NCBI RefSeq assembly: GCF_000313615.1
Contig: NZ_AMZQ01000005.1
Location: 124,001 to 188,000, forward strand
Length of the DNA stretch: 64,000 nucleotides
Source: Campylobacter showae CSUNSWCD
Lineage (GTDB): Bacteria > Campylobacterota > Campylobacteria > Campylobacterales > Campylobacteraceae
Direction: 5' to 3'
Shown here: one piece after another, positions 9,010 through 17,502 of the stretch
Position numbering within the stretch: the first letter of the stretch is position 1
Layout of the letters: the number at the start of each line of letters is the position of its first letter
Program-made: the position numbers and the translations under genes
The notes under the pieces: generated by a model
Databases searched by the model: none
Seen by the model: the letters and a program-made list of their open reading frames with translations, nothing else
Told to the model about the DNA's origin: nothing

Positions 9010-9774
9010 ATGTTTATAAAATCCAAGATAAAAACGAATCAAATTTGCGCGCTATTTTTGGCGACTTTTATTTCAGGCTGCGCTAACGTTTCGTCAAGCA
9101 CTCCCAAAAATACGATACCGATAAAGCAAAGTAAAATTCAGACTTTAGCGCCGAAAGAAAAAAATCAAATCAAAGTCGCGACTTTACTAGAAAAGAATGA
9201 AATCCAGAATTTGGGAGGTCGAGCTTTTCTAGACAAAAGCGACGACAGATTCAATGCAAAAGATACGGCTCTGCTAAATCTCCTACAAGGATATATAGGT
9301 AAGAGAGACGGCGGCGACTGCTCGGGTTTTGTAACGCTCGTAAATAAAAAACTAGAACTAGACCTTTTTGATGAAAAAGAGCTTGATAAGTTTTACACCA
9401 AGCACAAACTAAAAAGCGAAGCTATGTTTAAACTTTACGAGAGTAAAAATTTAATTGCGTTTGACAACCCAAAGGTTGGGGATTTGATATTTTTCAACAA
9501 CACGACTAGAAGCATGAAAAATAACAAAAAAACCAAAATCGTCACTCATGTAGGTATTGTAAGTAGCGTCGAAAAAGACGGCACTGTAGGTTTTACGCAT
9601 AACTCAAGAGGTAAAAATGCGGTTAATTTTATGAATCTAAAAAATAAAAATACGCGTAAAAAGGGTGAAAAAGAGTTAAATTCCTACATCGTATCTTGCA
9701 AAAATAACAATGCGTCGTGTCTTGCGTCAAATAGATTTGCGGGATTTGGCAAAGCTGGCGTAAGGAGAAAGTAA
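9010..9774 (+). CDS. NlpC/P60-family lipoprotein, putative peptidoglycan peptidase
   Basis: This 254-residue protein begins with a signal peptide and lipobox ISGC (Cys24), so it should be lipidated. The catalytic domain shows the NlpC/P60 triad pattern: Cys105 in GGDCSGF, His181 in VTHVGIV, and a third polar residue, probably His198 in FTHNSRG. Such enzymes cleave peptide stems of peptidoglycan. The sequence is Lys/Asn-rich and its DNA is visibly more AT-rich than icd, mdh and oor around it. It starts 3 bases after mdh, in the position where I remember sucCD in C. jejuni. The substrate is unknown. Confidence 0.82.
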   Translation: MFIKSKIKTNQICALFLATFISGCANVSSSTPKNTIPIKQSKIQTLAPKEKNQIKVATLLEKNEIQNLGGRAFLDKSDDRFNAKDTALLNLLQGYIGKRDGGDCSGFVTLVNKKLELDLFDEKELDKFYTKHKLKSEAMFKLYESKNLIAFDNPKVGDLIFFNNTTRSMKNNKKTKIVTHVGIVSSVEKDGTVGFTHNSRGKNAVNFMNLKNKNTRKKGEKELNSYIVSCKNNNASCLASNRFAGFGKAGVRRK

Positions 9775-10086
9775 AGTTAACTTTAATGCTTTAAAATTTG
9801 CCGTCGCATCTGTATAAATTCGTATCAAATTTTACGGATAGACGGCGGTAAATTTGACTTTTAAATTACCCATCGACTGCAAATTTAATTTTCCTTTCGA
9901 CGAATTTGCCGCAATAGTCGTTAAATTTGAGCCAATAAGCACAAAAACATCCGCACGGGCGTTTCAAATTTGCTCGCTTTTATGCAAAAAATCTTCAAAA
10001 TTTTACTTTGCCCTGCGCTTTAAATACCAAATTTAACTTAAATGCTATAAAATTATTGTTATGAGTTAAATTTGATAAGGAAAAAT
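9775..10086. other. 312-base intergenic region upstream of oorDABC
   Basis: This lies between the lipoprotein gene and oorD. It starts with a short palindrome AAAGTTAACTTT at 9773-9784 that overlaps the preceding stop. It contains many AAATTT words and ends with the oor promoter. A 60-codon frame at 9854-10036 has no ribosome binding site or similarity and is not called. Confidence 0.5.
10046..10053 (+). promoter_or_regulatory. Probable -10 element for oorDABC
   Basis: TATAAAAT lies 34 bases before the oorD ATG, in a T-rich context and without a clear -35 box, which is the common form of Campylobacter sigma-70 promoters. Confidence 0.4.
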
Positions 10087-10398
10087 ATGCTGATAAAAAC
10101 TGACGCCCCCGTCTGGGTCGATATCTCGCGCTGTAAGGCGTGCGATATCTGCGTGAGCTGCTGTCCTGCGGGCGTGCTGGCGATGGCCGTCGAGCCGTGC
10201 GCGGTGCTAGGCAAAACGATCGAAGTAGTACACCCGGAGGCCTGTATCGGGTGCCGCGAGTGCGAGCTGCACTGTCCCGATTTTGCGATTTACGTGGCGG
10301 AAAAGGGCTTTAAATTTGCCAAACTAACTGCCCAAAGTAAAGAGCGCGCGACCGCCGTAAAAGAGAACAAATTTGAAAAATTAGAGGCTGGGTTATGA
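10087..10398 (+). CDS. oorD: OorD, ferredoxin-like delta subunit of 2-oxoglutarate:acceptor oxidoreductase
   Basis: This 103-residue subunit carries the electron-transfer clusters of the OorDABC complex, which converts 2-oxoglutarate to succinyl-CoA. Two four-cysteine 4Fe-4S motifs are visible, CKACDICVSCCP and CIGCRECELHCP. I chose ATG 10087 rather than the upstream TTG at 10072 because TAAGGA lies 7 bases before the ATG. It overlaps oorA by 4 bases (ATGA), so the subunits are translationally coupled. Confidence 0.94.
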   Translation: MLIKTDAPVWVDISRCKACDICVSCCPAGVLAMAVEPCAVLGKTIEVVHPEACIGCRECELHCPDFAIYVAEKGFKFAKLTAQSKERATAVKENKFEKLEAGL

Positions 10399-11546
10399 GC
10401 GAGCTTTTAAATAATAACGGCGGCAAAAGAGAGGTCATCGCTAGTGGAAACGAGCTAGTCGCGCTTGCGGCGGTGGAGTGCGGGTGTAACTTTTTTGGCG
10501 GTTACCCGATCACGCCAAGTAGTGAGATCGCACACGAGCTAAGCGTACTGCTGCCAAAGCACGGCGGCAAATTTATCCAGATGGAGGACGAGATCGCGGG
10601 TATCTCGGTGGCACTGGGAGCTTCGATGAGCGGAGCAAAGGCAATGACGGCAAGCTCGGGTCCGGGCATCTCGCTAAAGGCCGAGCAGATCGGGCTAGGG
10701 TTTATCGCGGAGGTGCCGCTAGTGATCGTAAACGTCATGCGCGGTGGGCCCAGCACGGGGTTGCCTACTCGCGTGGCGCAGGGTGATTTGCTCCAGGCGA
10801 AAAACCCGACTCACGGCGACGTAAACAGCATCGTTATCGCGCCATCTAGCCTAGAGGAGTGCTATACGCAGACCGTTCGCGCGTTTAATCTCGCCGAGCG
10901 GTTTATGACGCCCGTGTTTTTACTGCTGGATGAGACGATCGGGCACATGCATGCAAAGGCCGTGCTGCCGCAGATTAGCGAGCTAGAAATCTACTCGCGC
11001 AAGCAGTTTGGCGGCGACCCTGCAGACTACCGTCCATACAAAGCAGCTCCCGACGAGCCCGCTACGCTAAATAAATTTTTCGGCGGTTACCGCTATCACG
11101 TCACAGGCCTACATCACGGCGAGACGGGCTTTCCGACAGAGGACGGCGCAGTCGTGGACTACAACATCAAGCGCCTTTTTAACAAAATAAATGCACACGC
11201 GCACGAGCTTGAGCTCTGGGAGGAGTTTATGCTAGATGATGCGGATATTTGCATTATCGCGTTTGGCTCCGTGGCCCGCTCGGCAAAAGAGGCAGTGCTA
11301 AATTTACGCGAAAAGGGCGTGAAAGTAGGGCTTTTTAAACCTATTACGCTATTTCCGACGCCGAGCGAAAAACTACGCGAGATCTCGGCTAAATTTAGCA
11401 AAATTTTGATCTGCGAGTTAAATTTAGGCCAGTACACAGGAGAGATAATCAAAGCTACGCTAAGAGAGGACTTTAAGACGCTGCTAAAAGCCAACGGTCG
11501 TCCGATCAGCCCGCAAGAAATCGCGCAAAAAATAGGAGAATTTTGA
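10395..11546 (+). CDS. oorA: OorA, alpha subunit of 2-oxoglutarate:acceptor oxidoreductase
   Basis: This 383-residue subunit belongs to the pyruvate:ferredoxin oxidoreductase domain I/II family and binds the 2-oxoacid. It has the conserved GYPITPSSEIAHELS block and MTASSGPGISLKAEQIG, then MRGGPSTGLPTRVAQGDL. The C-terminal domain (from about residue 280) has the transketolase C-like fold with KVGLFKPITLFP. It is coupled at both ends: ATGA with oorD, and TGATG with oorB. The complex is oxygen-sensitive and essential in microaerophilic Campylobacter, where it replaces 2-oxoglutarate dehydrogenase. Confidence 0.95.
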   Translation: MSELLNNNGGKREVIASGNELVALAAVECGCNFFGGYPITPSSEIAHELSVLLPKHGGKFIQMEDEIAGISVALGASMSGAKAMTASSGPGISLKAEQIGLGFIAEVPLVIVNVMRGGPSTGLPTRVAQGDLLQAKNPTHGDVNSIVIAPSSLEECYTQTVRAFNLAERFMTPVFLLLDETIGHMHAKAVLPQISELEIYSRKQFGGDPADYRPYKAAPDEPATLNKFFGGYRYHVTGLHHGETGFPTEDGAVVDYNIKRLFNKINAHAHELELWEEFMLDDADICIIAFGSVARSAKEAVLNLREKGVKVGLFKPITLFPTPSEKLREISAKFSKILICELNLGQYTGEIIKATLREDFKTLLKANGRPISPQEIAQKIGEF

Positions 11547-12391
11547 TGGCATTTAACTACGATAACTACCTACGCACGGACAAAATGCCGACTCTGTGGT
11601 GCTGGGGCTGCGGCGACGGCGTGATACTAAAGGCGCTAATCCGCGCAATCGACAAGCTCGGCTGGGACATGAACGACGTGTGCGTGGTATCTGGCATCGG
11701 CTGCTCTGGGCGCTTTAGCTCATATATCAACTGCAACACCGTTCACACCACGCACGGGCGCGCGATCGCCTACGCTACGGGTATCAAGCTGGCAAATCCC
11801 GATAAACACGTCATCGTGGTAACCGGCGACGGCGACGGACTCGCAATAGGAGGCAATCACACGATCCACGGATGCCGTAGAAATATAAATTTAAACCACG
11901 TTTTGATAAATAATTTCATCTACGGCCTAACAAACTCTCAAACCAGCCCGACCACGCCGACTGGCTTTTGGACAGTGACGGCGCAATACGGCAACATCGA
12001 TCCAAATTTCGACGCGTGCAAGCTCGCAACCGCCGCAGGAGCGACCTTTGTAGCGCGCAGCAGCGTGATAGAGCCCTCAAAGCTGGAAAAGATATTTGCC
12101 GAGGGCTTTGAGCACGACGGATACAGCTTTTTTGACGTATTTTCAAACTGTCACATAAATCTAGGCCGCAAAAACAAAATGGGCCAAGCTACGCAAATGC
12201 TCGAATGGATCGACGATCGCACGGTGAGCAAGGCTAAATTTGACGCGATGAGCGAGGATGAGCAGGGGGGTAAATTTCCGCTCGGAGTGCTGCATAAAGA
12301 CGAGTCGCGCATGGAGTACACCAAGGCCTACGACATGGTGATAAAAGCCGCCAGAGACGGCGAGAAAATCGACTTTGGAGCGCTAAAATGA
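11546..12391 (+). CDS. oorB: OorB, beta (TPP-binding) subunit of 2-oxoglutarate:acceptor oxidoreductase
   Basis: This 281-residue subunit binds thiamine diphosphate. The signature VVTGDGDGLAIGGNH with downstream NFIYGLTNSQTSPTT is the Mg-TPP motif. Cysteines in LWCWGCGDG and SGIGCSG are in the positions that hold a 4Fe-4S cluster in the family. The ATG at 11546 shares one base with the oorA stop and has AGGAGAA before it. The next gene, oorC, overlaps by 4 bases. Confidence 0.95.
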   Translation: MAFNYDNYLRTDKMPTLWCWGCGDGVILKALIRAIDKLGWDMNDVCVVSGIGCSGRFSSYINCNTVHTTHGRAIAYATGIKLANPDKHVIVVTGDGDGLAIGGNHTIHGCRRNINLNHVLINNFIYGLTNSQTSPTTPTGFWTVTAQYGNIDPNFDACKLATAAGATFVARSSVIEPSKLEKIFAEGFEHDGYSFFDVFSNCHINLGRKNKMGQATQMLEWIDDRTVSKAKFDAMSEDEQGGKFPLGVLHKDESRMEYTKAYDMVIKAARDGEKIDFGALK

Positions 12392-12948
12392 AAAGGCAAT
12401 TAAGATTTGTCGGAGTGGGCGGTCAGGGCGTGATTTTGGCGGGCGAGATTTTGGCGGCAGCTAAAATCAAGGAGGGCGGATACGGCATCAAAGCCTCGAC
12501 CTACACCTCGCAGGTACGCGGCGGGCCGACGAAGGTCGATATCATTTTGAGCGAGCGCGAGATTTTTTATCCGTACGCAAACGAGGGCGAGATCGAGTTT
12601 ATGCTAGCTACCGCGCAGGTTAGCTTTGAGCAGTTTAAAGACGGAGTAAAAGAGGGCGGCATCATCGTCGTGGAGCCAAATTTGGTTCGCGCTAGCGACG
12701 AGGATAAAAAGCGTTGGAAAATTTACGAGATACCAATCATCTCCATCGCCAAAGACGAGGTCGGCAACGTAATAACCCAAAGCGTCGTCGCGCTCGCCGT
12801 CGCCGTGCAGATGAGTGGCTGCCTAGATACTGAGCTAGTTAAACGCGTAATGCTCTCAAAAGTGCCTAAAAAAGTCTACGGTGAAAATGAAAAAGCATAT
12901 GAGCTGGGAATTAAATACGCCAAAATTTGCATAGAAAACGACAAATAA
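12388..12948 (+). CDS. oorC: OorC, gamma subunit of 2-oxoglutarate:acceptor oxidoreductase
   Basis: This 186-residue protein is the CoA-handling gamma domain of the pyruvate/2-oxoglutarate ferredoxin oxidoreductase family. It shows the family N-terminus FVGVGGQGVILAGEIL and the YTSQVRGGPTKVDI motif. It overlaps oorB by ATGA and closes the operon. A flavodoxin gene, which could accept the electrons from the complex, starts 80 bases later behind its own promoter. Confidence 0.95.
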   Translation: MKRQLRFVGVGGQGVILAGEILAAAKIKEGGYGIKASTYTSQVRGGPTKVDIILSEREIFYPYANEGEIEFMLATAQVSFEQFKDGVKEGGIIVVEPNLVRASDEDKKRWKIYEIPIISIAKDEVGNVITQSVVALAVAVQMSGCLDTELVKRVMLSKVPKKVYGENEKAYELGIKYAKICIENDK

Positions 12949-12986
12949 AAGCGTGATAAAATAAGATAGATTAAGTATCATTTCGT

Positions 12987-12992
12987 TATAAT
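12987..12992 (+). promoter_or_regulatory. -10 element upstream of the flavodoxin gene
   Basis: TATAAT, a perfect -10 hexamer, lies 36 bases upstream of the flavodoxin ATG in AT-rich sequence without a consensus -35. It suggests that the flavodoxin gene is transcribed independently of oorDABC. Confidence 0.5.
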
Positions 12993-13028
12993 TCAGGTAT
13001 TAATTTATGTAATTTTAAGGAGAACGAA

Positions 13029-13508
13029 ATGAGCGTTGGGATTTTTTACACGACGACAAAGGGGCACACAAAGAGCGCGTGCGATTACCTAGCGGACAAA
13101 ATAGGAGCGCAGCTAATAGACGTAAAGAGCGCCGGGGCGGAGGATTTTGCTAAATTTGACGTCATCATCGCAGCAGCGCCTAGCTACGGCGACGGCGAGT
13201 TGCAGTCTGACTGGGCGGAGAAACTGCCGCTTTTAAAAGCAGGAAGCAAAGGCAAAAAAGTAGCCATCGTAGCTATCGGAAATCAAGCCAACCACCCGCA
13301 AACTCTTTTTAGCGGCGCGGTGGATTTCCTGCCGTATCTAAAAGATGCGCAAATTTTTGGCGCTAGCGACGTGGACGGATATAAATTTAACCACTCAGCG
13401 TTTTTACTAAACGGCAAATTTATCGGCCTAGCGCTTGACATTAAGGGCGACGAAAACTACGCAAAACGCATCGACAAATGGATCGAGGAAAACAAGTCAA
13501 ATTTTTAA
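13029..13508 (+). CDS. fldA: Flavodoxin
   Basis: This 159-residue FMN protein is a low-potential electron carrier, likely the partner of Oor and pyruvate:acceptor oxidoreductases. The phosphate-binding loop is TTTKGHTKSACDYL, with a His/Lys variant of the usual TGNT. The AAAPSYGDGELQSDW stretch corresponds to the first isoalloxazine loop with its Trp. It starts with AAGGAGAACGAA as ribosome binding site. It is transcribed toward the surface-protein gene and is separated from it by a bidirectional terminator. Confidence 0.93.
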   Translation: MSVGIFYTTTKGHTKSACDYLADKIGAQLIDVKSAGAEDFAKFDVIIAAAPSYGDGELQSDWAEKLPLLKAGSKGKKVAIVAIGNQANHPQTLFSGAVDFLPYLKDAQIFGASDVDGYKFNHSAFLLNGKFIGLALDIKGDENYAKRIDKWIEENKSNF

Positions 13509-13666
13509 TTTACCCTACTTCCCGCCGCTTCGCTCGTTAAATTTGCGGAGCGGACGACCTTTTTCTACTCACGACATTAAATTTATTAGTTAACGGCGAC
13601 GGCAAAATTTGGCGCTTGCGACAATGACTCAAATTTGATAGTAAATTAGCGAAAAAAGCAAGATGT

Positions 13667-13697
13667 AAAAAAGGGGCCAAATTTAGCCCCTTTTAGT
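13667..13697. terminator. Bidirectional terminator between flavodoxin and surface-protein genes
   Basis: The hairpin has stems GGGGC and GCCCC (13673-13677 and 13686-13690) around CAAATTTA. It is flanked by an A-run on the left and TTTT on the right, which extends the stem and gives a U-tail on each strand. It sits between two converging genes. Confidence 0.72.
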
Positions 13698-13704
13698 TTT
13701 AAGT

Positions 13705-16700
13705 TTAGCTTAACGTCGTGTATCCGCCGTCTACGTCGCTAAATCCTGCGCCGTAAGCTACGCCGGAGATTTTGACTAGAGTGTCGCTGCCATCCTGATA
13801 GCCTTCTTCTCCGTCCGTATTTAGCGCCAGATATGCATTAAATTTATCCGCTCCTACGTTTTCTAAGAAATAAGCGCCTTCGCCGTTTTTCAAATTTGCG
13901 AGCTTTTCCGTCAAATTTGACGAATCCGTGCCGTCTGCTGCTTTTGAAATTTTATTGATATTTTCAGGCAGTTTGATTTTTTCGTTTTTAGATATTTTCA
14001 TCATACCCGTACCCGATTCTATCGATATCTCTTTTTGATCCGTATTTTGAGCGATAGTTTCTTTGAGATCAAATTCCTCTTTGCTCAAAAACGATCCGTT
14101 ATTTCCCTGGGCTTTTGAGATGAGAGTTATTTTATCCGAGTTTATATTTTCATAGATTTTAAACGTCGTTTGCGTATCTCCGATCTGGGCTACGGCTTTT
14201 TTATCTAGCGCTTTGTCGGTTATAGTCGCAGTACCTTTAAGTCCTTTTGTTACGTCGCTTAACGGGCTTAGATCCCAAGGCTTAGATAAATCCATCGTAA
14301 GTGGCGATTTTGTCGTTAGCATCGAAGCTTCATTATCTGAGCTAACGTCAAATTTTACCGTTTTATTGGCATATTCTGCGCTTTTTATTGTAGCCGATTT
14401 TATCTGTTCGTTTTCGTAGGTTACGTCTACGGTTTTGTCGTTTTGACTGTACGAAGAGTCTTGTAATACCTGCTTTATTAGCTTGTTTGAAGCGTCGTAG
14501 GTTTTTGTGATGGTTTGGGTAACCCTACCACCTTCATTATTGCTTAGGGCTTTTACGATCTCGACGTTTGGAGTAGATTTGTCTATCTCGTAGACCTTTG
14601 CTCTAGTTTGCCAGCCCGTAGTATTTAGCACCTTTTCGTTTTTATCGAAAAATACTCCTTGTGCAAATTTAAACCCACTATTTTCGTCTTGCGCCTTTTC
14701 AAAGACTGTTTGGTACGCCTTGTTAGCCACCGTATCTTCGTATTCCCAGATTTTAGATTTTCCGTCTATTACGTCTTTAGCTGCCGCATCTTCAAAACTA
14801 GACGGAGTCGGAGTGGTAAAATCAGGCGTTAATTTCTTATAAATCGAAGTTGCGCCTTCTTTTATCCCTGTAAAATAGCTTCTAGATTCGACATCTTTTA
14901 CCTCTATCAAGGTATCGCTATCCTTTTGATAGCCCTCTACGCCGTCGGTATTTAGCGCCATATAGGCATTAAATTTATTTTCTCCTACGTTTTGCAAGAA
15001 ATACTGCGCCTTACCGACTCCGAGCGTAGATAGCTTCTCCTCGATATTTTCTTGATTTACGCCCTCTTGCGCTCTTGTTAGCTCAGTGATGTTTGATGGA
15101 AGCGTGATTTTATCTTGAGCGTTGTCTAGTACCGCCATTTTTGAGCCGTTTGATAGATTGTTCGTGTCGGCGTTGATGCTTATTTTTTTCAAATTTGCAT
15201 TTTCTTGCAGGGTCTGGGCTATATCAAAAGTATCGACTCCATAGCTGCTATTGACTGTATATGCAGCCTTTGACACTAGCGTTACGTCATCCGAGAATCG
15301 TCCGTCGTACGCTCGGTAGACCACTTCGTCTTTTCCGATATCGGCGGTCCATTTCGTATCTAGCGCGCTATCTGTTACTGTGACTTTGCCTTTGTAGTTG
15401 AAACTCGGCGTAAGAGTGCCTAAGTGTTCTGGCGAGCTTGCGTTTAGATATAGCTTACCTTTGTAGTCCAGATTTTCGCTATCTTTGCTGATCTCGAAGT
15501 TTATATCGGTATTTGCGTATTTTGGATCTGTTTTGCTAGCATAGCTTAGTTTGCCGTCATTGTAGGTTAGGGTGAGTTTTTCGCCACTGGATCTTTCTAA
15601 GATTTTTTCTTCCAGCACGCCTTTGTCGTCAAATTTATCTCTAGTGATATCGCCTGATTTCGAGGTGCTAGGCGTGTATTCTTCAGTTACTTTGTAGCCG
15701 TCTTTTTCGTAAATTTTATAGGCTGAGATCTTGTAGTCCTTGATCATATTTTCGCCGTTATAAAATTTACCGTCCGGCATATCTACTTTTATATCCGAGC
15801 CCTCAGGCTGAGCGTCTCTTTTGCCAAATTCTATCCTATACGTTACGCCCGTCGTGTCGTTTGAGTATTCCCAGGTAAAGGCCTTGCCGTCTTTTACGTC
15901 GATCGGTTTCATGGCTGCTTTGCCGGTCTGTTCATTGACCTCATACACTCCGTTATCTTTGTCGTCCTTAGATACTACGTCTTTTACGGCGTCGTATTGT
16001 GCTTTTATGAAATTTATCTTTGCATTATCGGTACTATCTAGAGTCTTGATACTATTTATATGGGATTTTATATAGTCAAAGTTTTTAACAATATTTTCCG
16101 AAGTATCTTTTAATACTAATTTATCGAGATTTGCGATCTTGTCTTTTAACGATATAAAAGTAGCGATATCTAACGTAAAATCTTTACTATCGTCTATAAA
16201 AAATTTCTCTACCGAACTGCTTTTTATCAAATTTAGATGATCGCTCGTTACGTTATGTAGCCAAATTTTACCTTCGGAAATTTTGTTTAGTAGCACCGTA
16301 GTAGCCTTGCTGGCGTCTAGCGTAAAGCTGCCGCTAAATTTAATAGATAGGACGTATTTTAAATTTGAGGCGATTTTATCTATATTGTTTTGTATATTTC
16401 CCGCTTCGTCTTCTATGATAAACGAAGTGCTTTCGTCGGTAATACTTGCAGCTTTTTCCAAAAACGTCTTAACATCGGTTTTTTCGATGATGGGATCAGG
16501 GTCGGGTTTTGGCTCCGGTTTGGGATCTGGTTTTGGCTCCGGAGTAGGGACATAATCTTTATCGTAGTTTGGAAATTGACTTTTTATCTCGCTTTCGCTT
16601 TTTCCTGTTACTTGCGATATTACGGATATTTTATCGTTTTTGCTTAGCGATTCGTCTAGTTTTGAGTTACCTAGCGTCAAATTTGATTTGTTGTTTATGA

Positions 16701-17235
16701 TAACGTTTTTTATATCCTGAGCGGAGGATGTCGCCGTTATAGCGTCGTTTATTTTTAAAAAAGAATTTAAAGCGGTTTTTATATCGCCGTCCGGTACGTC
16801 TTGTACGCTATCGGCTACGACGTTTGAGGCGATGATTTTGTTTATCAGTGTTTTGTGCGCGTCTCTAGTGGCGGCATCCGAGCTTTGCGCGTGGACCGGG
16901 TTTAGCGCCGCTTTTAAGATCTCGCTTACGACTTGACCTCCGTCGTTTGTATTATTTAGCATGTTTATCCAGCCTGCTTTTCCGCCGACGTCGGTATTTT
17001 CATCCTTGTTTAACAATGTTGCATAAATATGCTTGATGAAATTTTCGTTGCTCTCCAGGCTTTTGCCGAAAAACTCCTTCGACGCCGTCGTATCCAACAT
17101 CAAATTTGCAACGCTGGATAAATTTAAATTTTTAGCATTTGCCGATTTTAGCCAGGCTTCATTGCCCGCTCCTTCGCTAGATCTGCCAAATAAGGCAACA
17201 TAAAGTCCTGAAATTTGTGACTTGGTTAAAGACAT
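13705..17235 (-). CDS. DUF4214-like surface/secreted protein with a duplicated module
   Basis: This 1176-residue protein has no cysteine and no Sec signal. The N-terminus (MSLTKSQISGLYVALFGRSS, with GWINML and similar units over about residues 1-130) looks like the DUF4214-type region of Campylobacter surface-layer proteins. A Pro-rich linker (PEPKPDPKPEPKPDPDP) follows near residue 225. Two diverged copies of a module of about 340 residues occupy roughly 450-790 and 825-1170; both contain a YFL-NVG-KFNAY, then ALNTDG-EGYQ, then SDTL pattern. The protein ends in a short hydrophobic/hydroxylated tail, as in type I secretion substrates. Start ATG 17235 has AAAGG upstream; the upstream frame to 17304 is not needed. 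Surface location is inference. Confidence 0.75.
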   Translation of the reverse strand: MSLTKSQISGLYVALFGRSSEGAGNEAWLKSANAKNLNLSSVANLMLDTTASKEFFGKSLESNENFIKHIYATLLNKDENTDVGGKAGWINMLNNTNDGGQVVSEILKAALNPVHAQSSDAATRDAHKTLINKIIASNVVADSVQDVPDGDIKTALNSFLKINDAITATSSAQDIKNVIINNKSNLTLGNSKLDESLSKNDKISVISQVTGKSESEIKSQFPNYDKDYVPTPEPKPDPKPEPKPDPDPIIEKTDVKTFLEKAASITDESTSFIIEDEAGNIQNNIDKIASNLKYVLSIKFSGSFTLDASKATTVLLNKISEGKIWLHNVTSDHLNLIKSSSVEKFFIDDSKDFTLDIATFISLKDKIANLDKLVLKDTSENIVKNFDYIKSHINSIKTLDSTDNAKINFIKAQYDAVKDVVSKDDKDNGVYEVNEQTGKAAMKPIDVKDGKAFTWEYSNDTTGVTYRIEFGKRDAQPEGSDIKVDMPDGKFYNGENMIKDYKISAYKIYEKDGYKVTEEYTPSTSKSGDITRDKFDDKGVLEEKILERSSGEKLTLTYNDGKLSYASKTDPKYANTDINFEISKDSENLDYKGKLYLNASSPEHLGTLTPSFNYKGKVTVTDSALDTKWTADIGKDEVVYRAYDGRFSDDVTLVSKAAYTVNSSYGVDTFDIAQTLQENANLKKISINADTNNLSNGSKMAVLDNAQDKITLPSNITELTRAQEGVNQENIEEKLSTLGVGKAQYFLQNVGENKFNAYMALNTDGVEGYQKDSDTLIEVKDVESRSYFTGIKEGATSIYKKLTPDFTTPTPSSFEDAAAKDVIDGKSKIWEYEDTVANKAYQTVFEKAQDENSGFKFAQGVFFDKNEKVLNTTGWQTRAKVYEIDKSTPNVEIVKALSNNEGGRVTQTITKTYDASNKLIKQVLQDSSYSQNDKTVDVTYENEQIKSATIKSAEYANKTVKFDVSSDNEASMLTTKSPLTMDLSKPWDLSPLSDVTKGLKGTATITDKALDKKAVAQIGDTQTTFKIYENINSDKITLISKAQGNNGSFLSKEEFDLKETIAQNTDQKEISIESGTGMMKISKNEKIKLPENINKISKAADGTDSSNLTEKLANLKNGEGAYFLENVGADKFNAYLALNTDGEEGYQDGSDTLVKISGVAYGAGFSDVDGGYTTLS

Positions 17236-17292
17236 TTTCACGCCTTTAAGTTGTATTTTTAAATATACGTATGGAATATTTAAAATTTTATT

Positions 17293-17298
17293 ATTATA
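17293..17298 (-). promoter_or_regulatory. -10 element of the surface-protein gene
   Basis: Read on the minus strand the sequence is TTATGCTATATAATAAT, with TATAAT at these coordinates and an upstream TG. It lies 57 bases before the start codon in a very AT-rich region. This would be a strong Campylobacter promoter, fitting an abundant surface protein. Confidence 0.5.
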
Positions 17299-17474
17299 TA
17301 GCATAAGTATAAAAATAAAACTTAATATTTTATGAAATATCAGCTACAAAATATGGAACTTTAGGCGTGAAGCTTTTGTATTTTTATGCGTATTAAGTAA
17401 TAAATTTTGAGTTTTTTAATTATCAAAATAGATAGATGAAATTTGTGTTAAAGCGGAGTTTTGAAAAAGGACAC

Positions 17475-17502
17475 GGAAGTAAAGCTCGCGGCTTCACTTC
17501 CC
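17475..17502 (-). terminator. Hairpin terminator overlapping the stop of the 257-residue gene
   Basis: On the minus strand GGAAGTGAAGC pairs with GCTTTACTTCC with one mismatch, forming a stem of about 10 bp. A CCTTTTTC tract follows a few bases later. The hairpin includes the stop codon region of the gene ending at 17494. Confidence 0.5.

Noticed and set aside
9854-10036. 60-codon frame upstream of oorD
   Set aside because: No ribosome binding site, no similarity, and composed largely of AAATTT-type words.
16490-16560. Pro/Asp/Glu/Lys repeat in the surface protein as a phase-variable tract
   Set aside because: The DNA repeat units differ by several bases and there is no homopolymer or short perfect repeat, so slippage is not likely.
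17236-17304. Extension of the surface-protein start to 17304
   Set aside because: The added 23 residues cover the promoter -10 element; AAAGG precedes the ATG at 17235.
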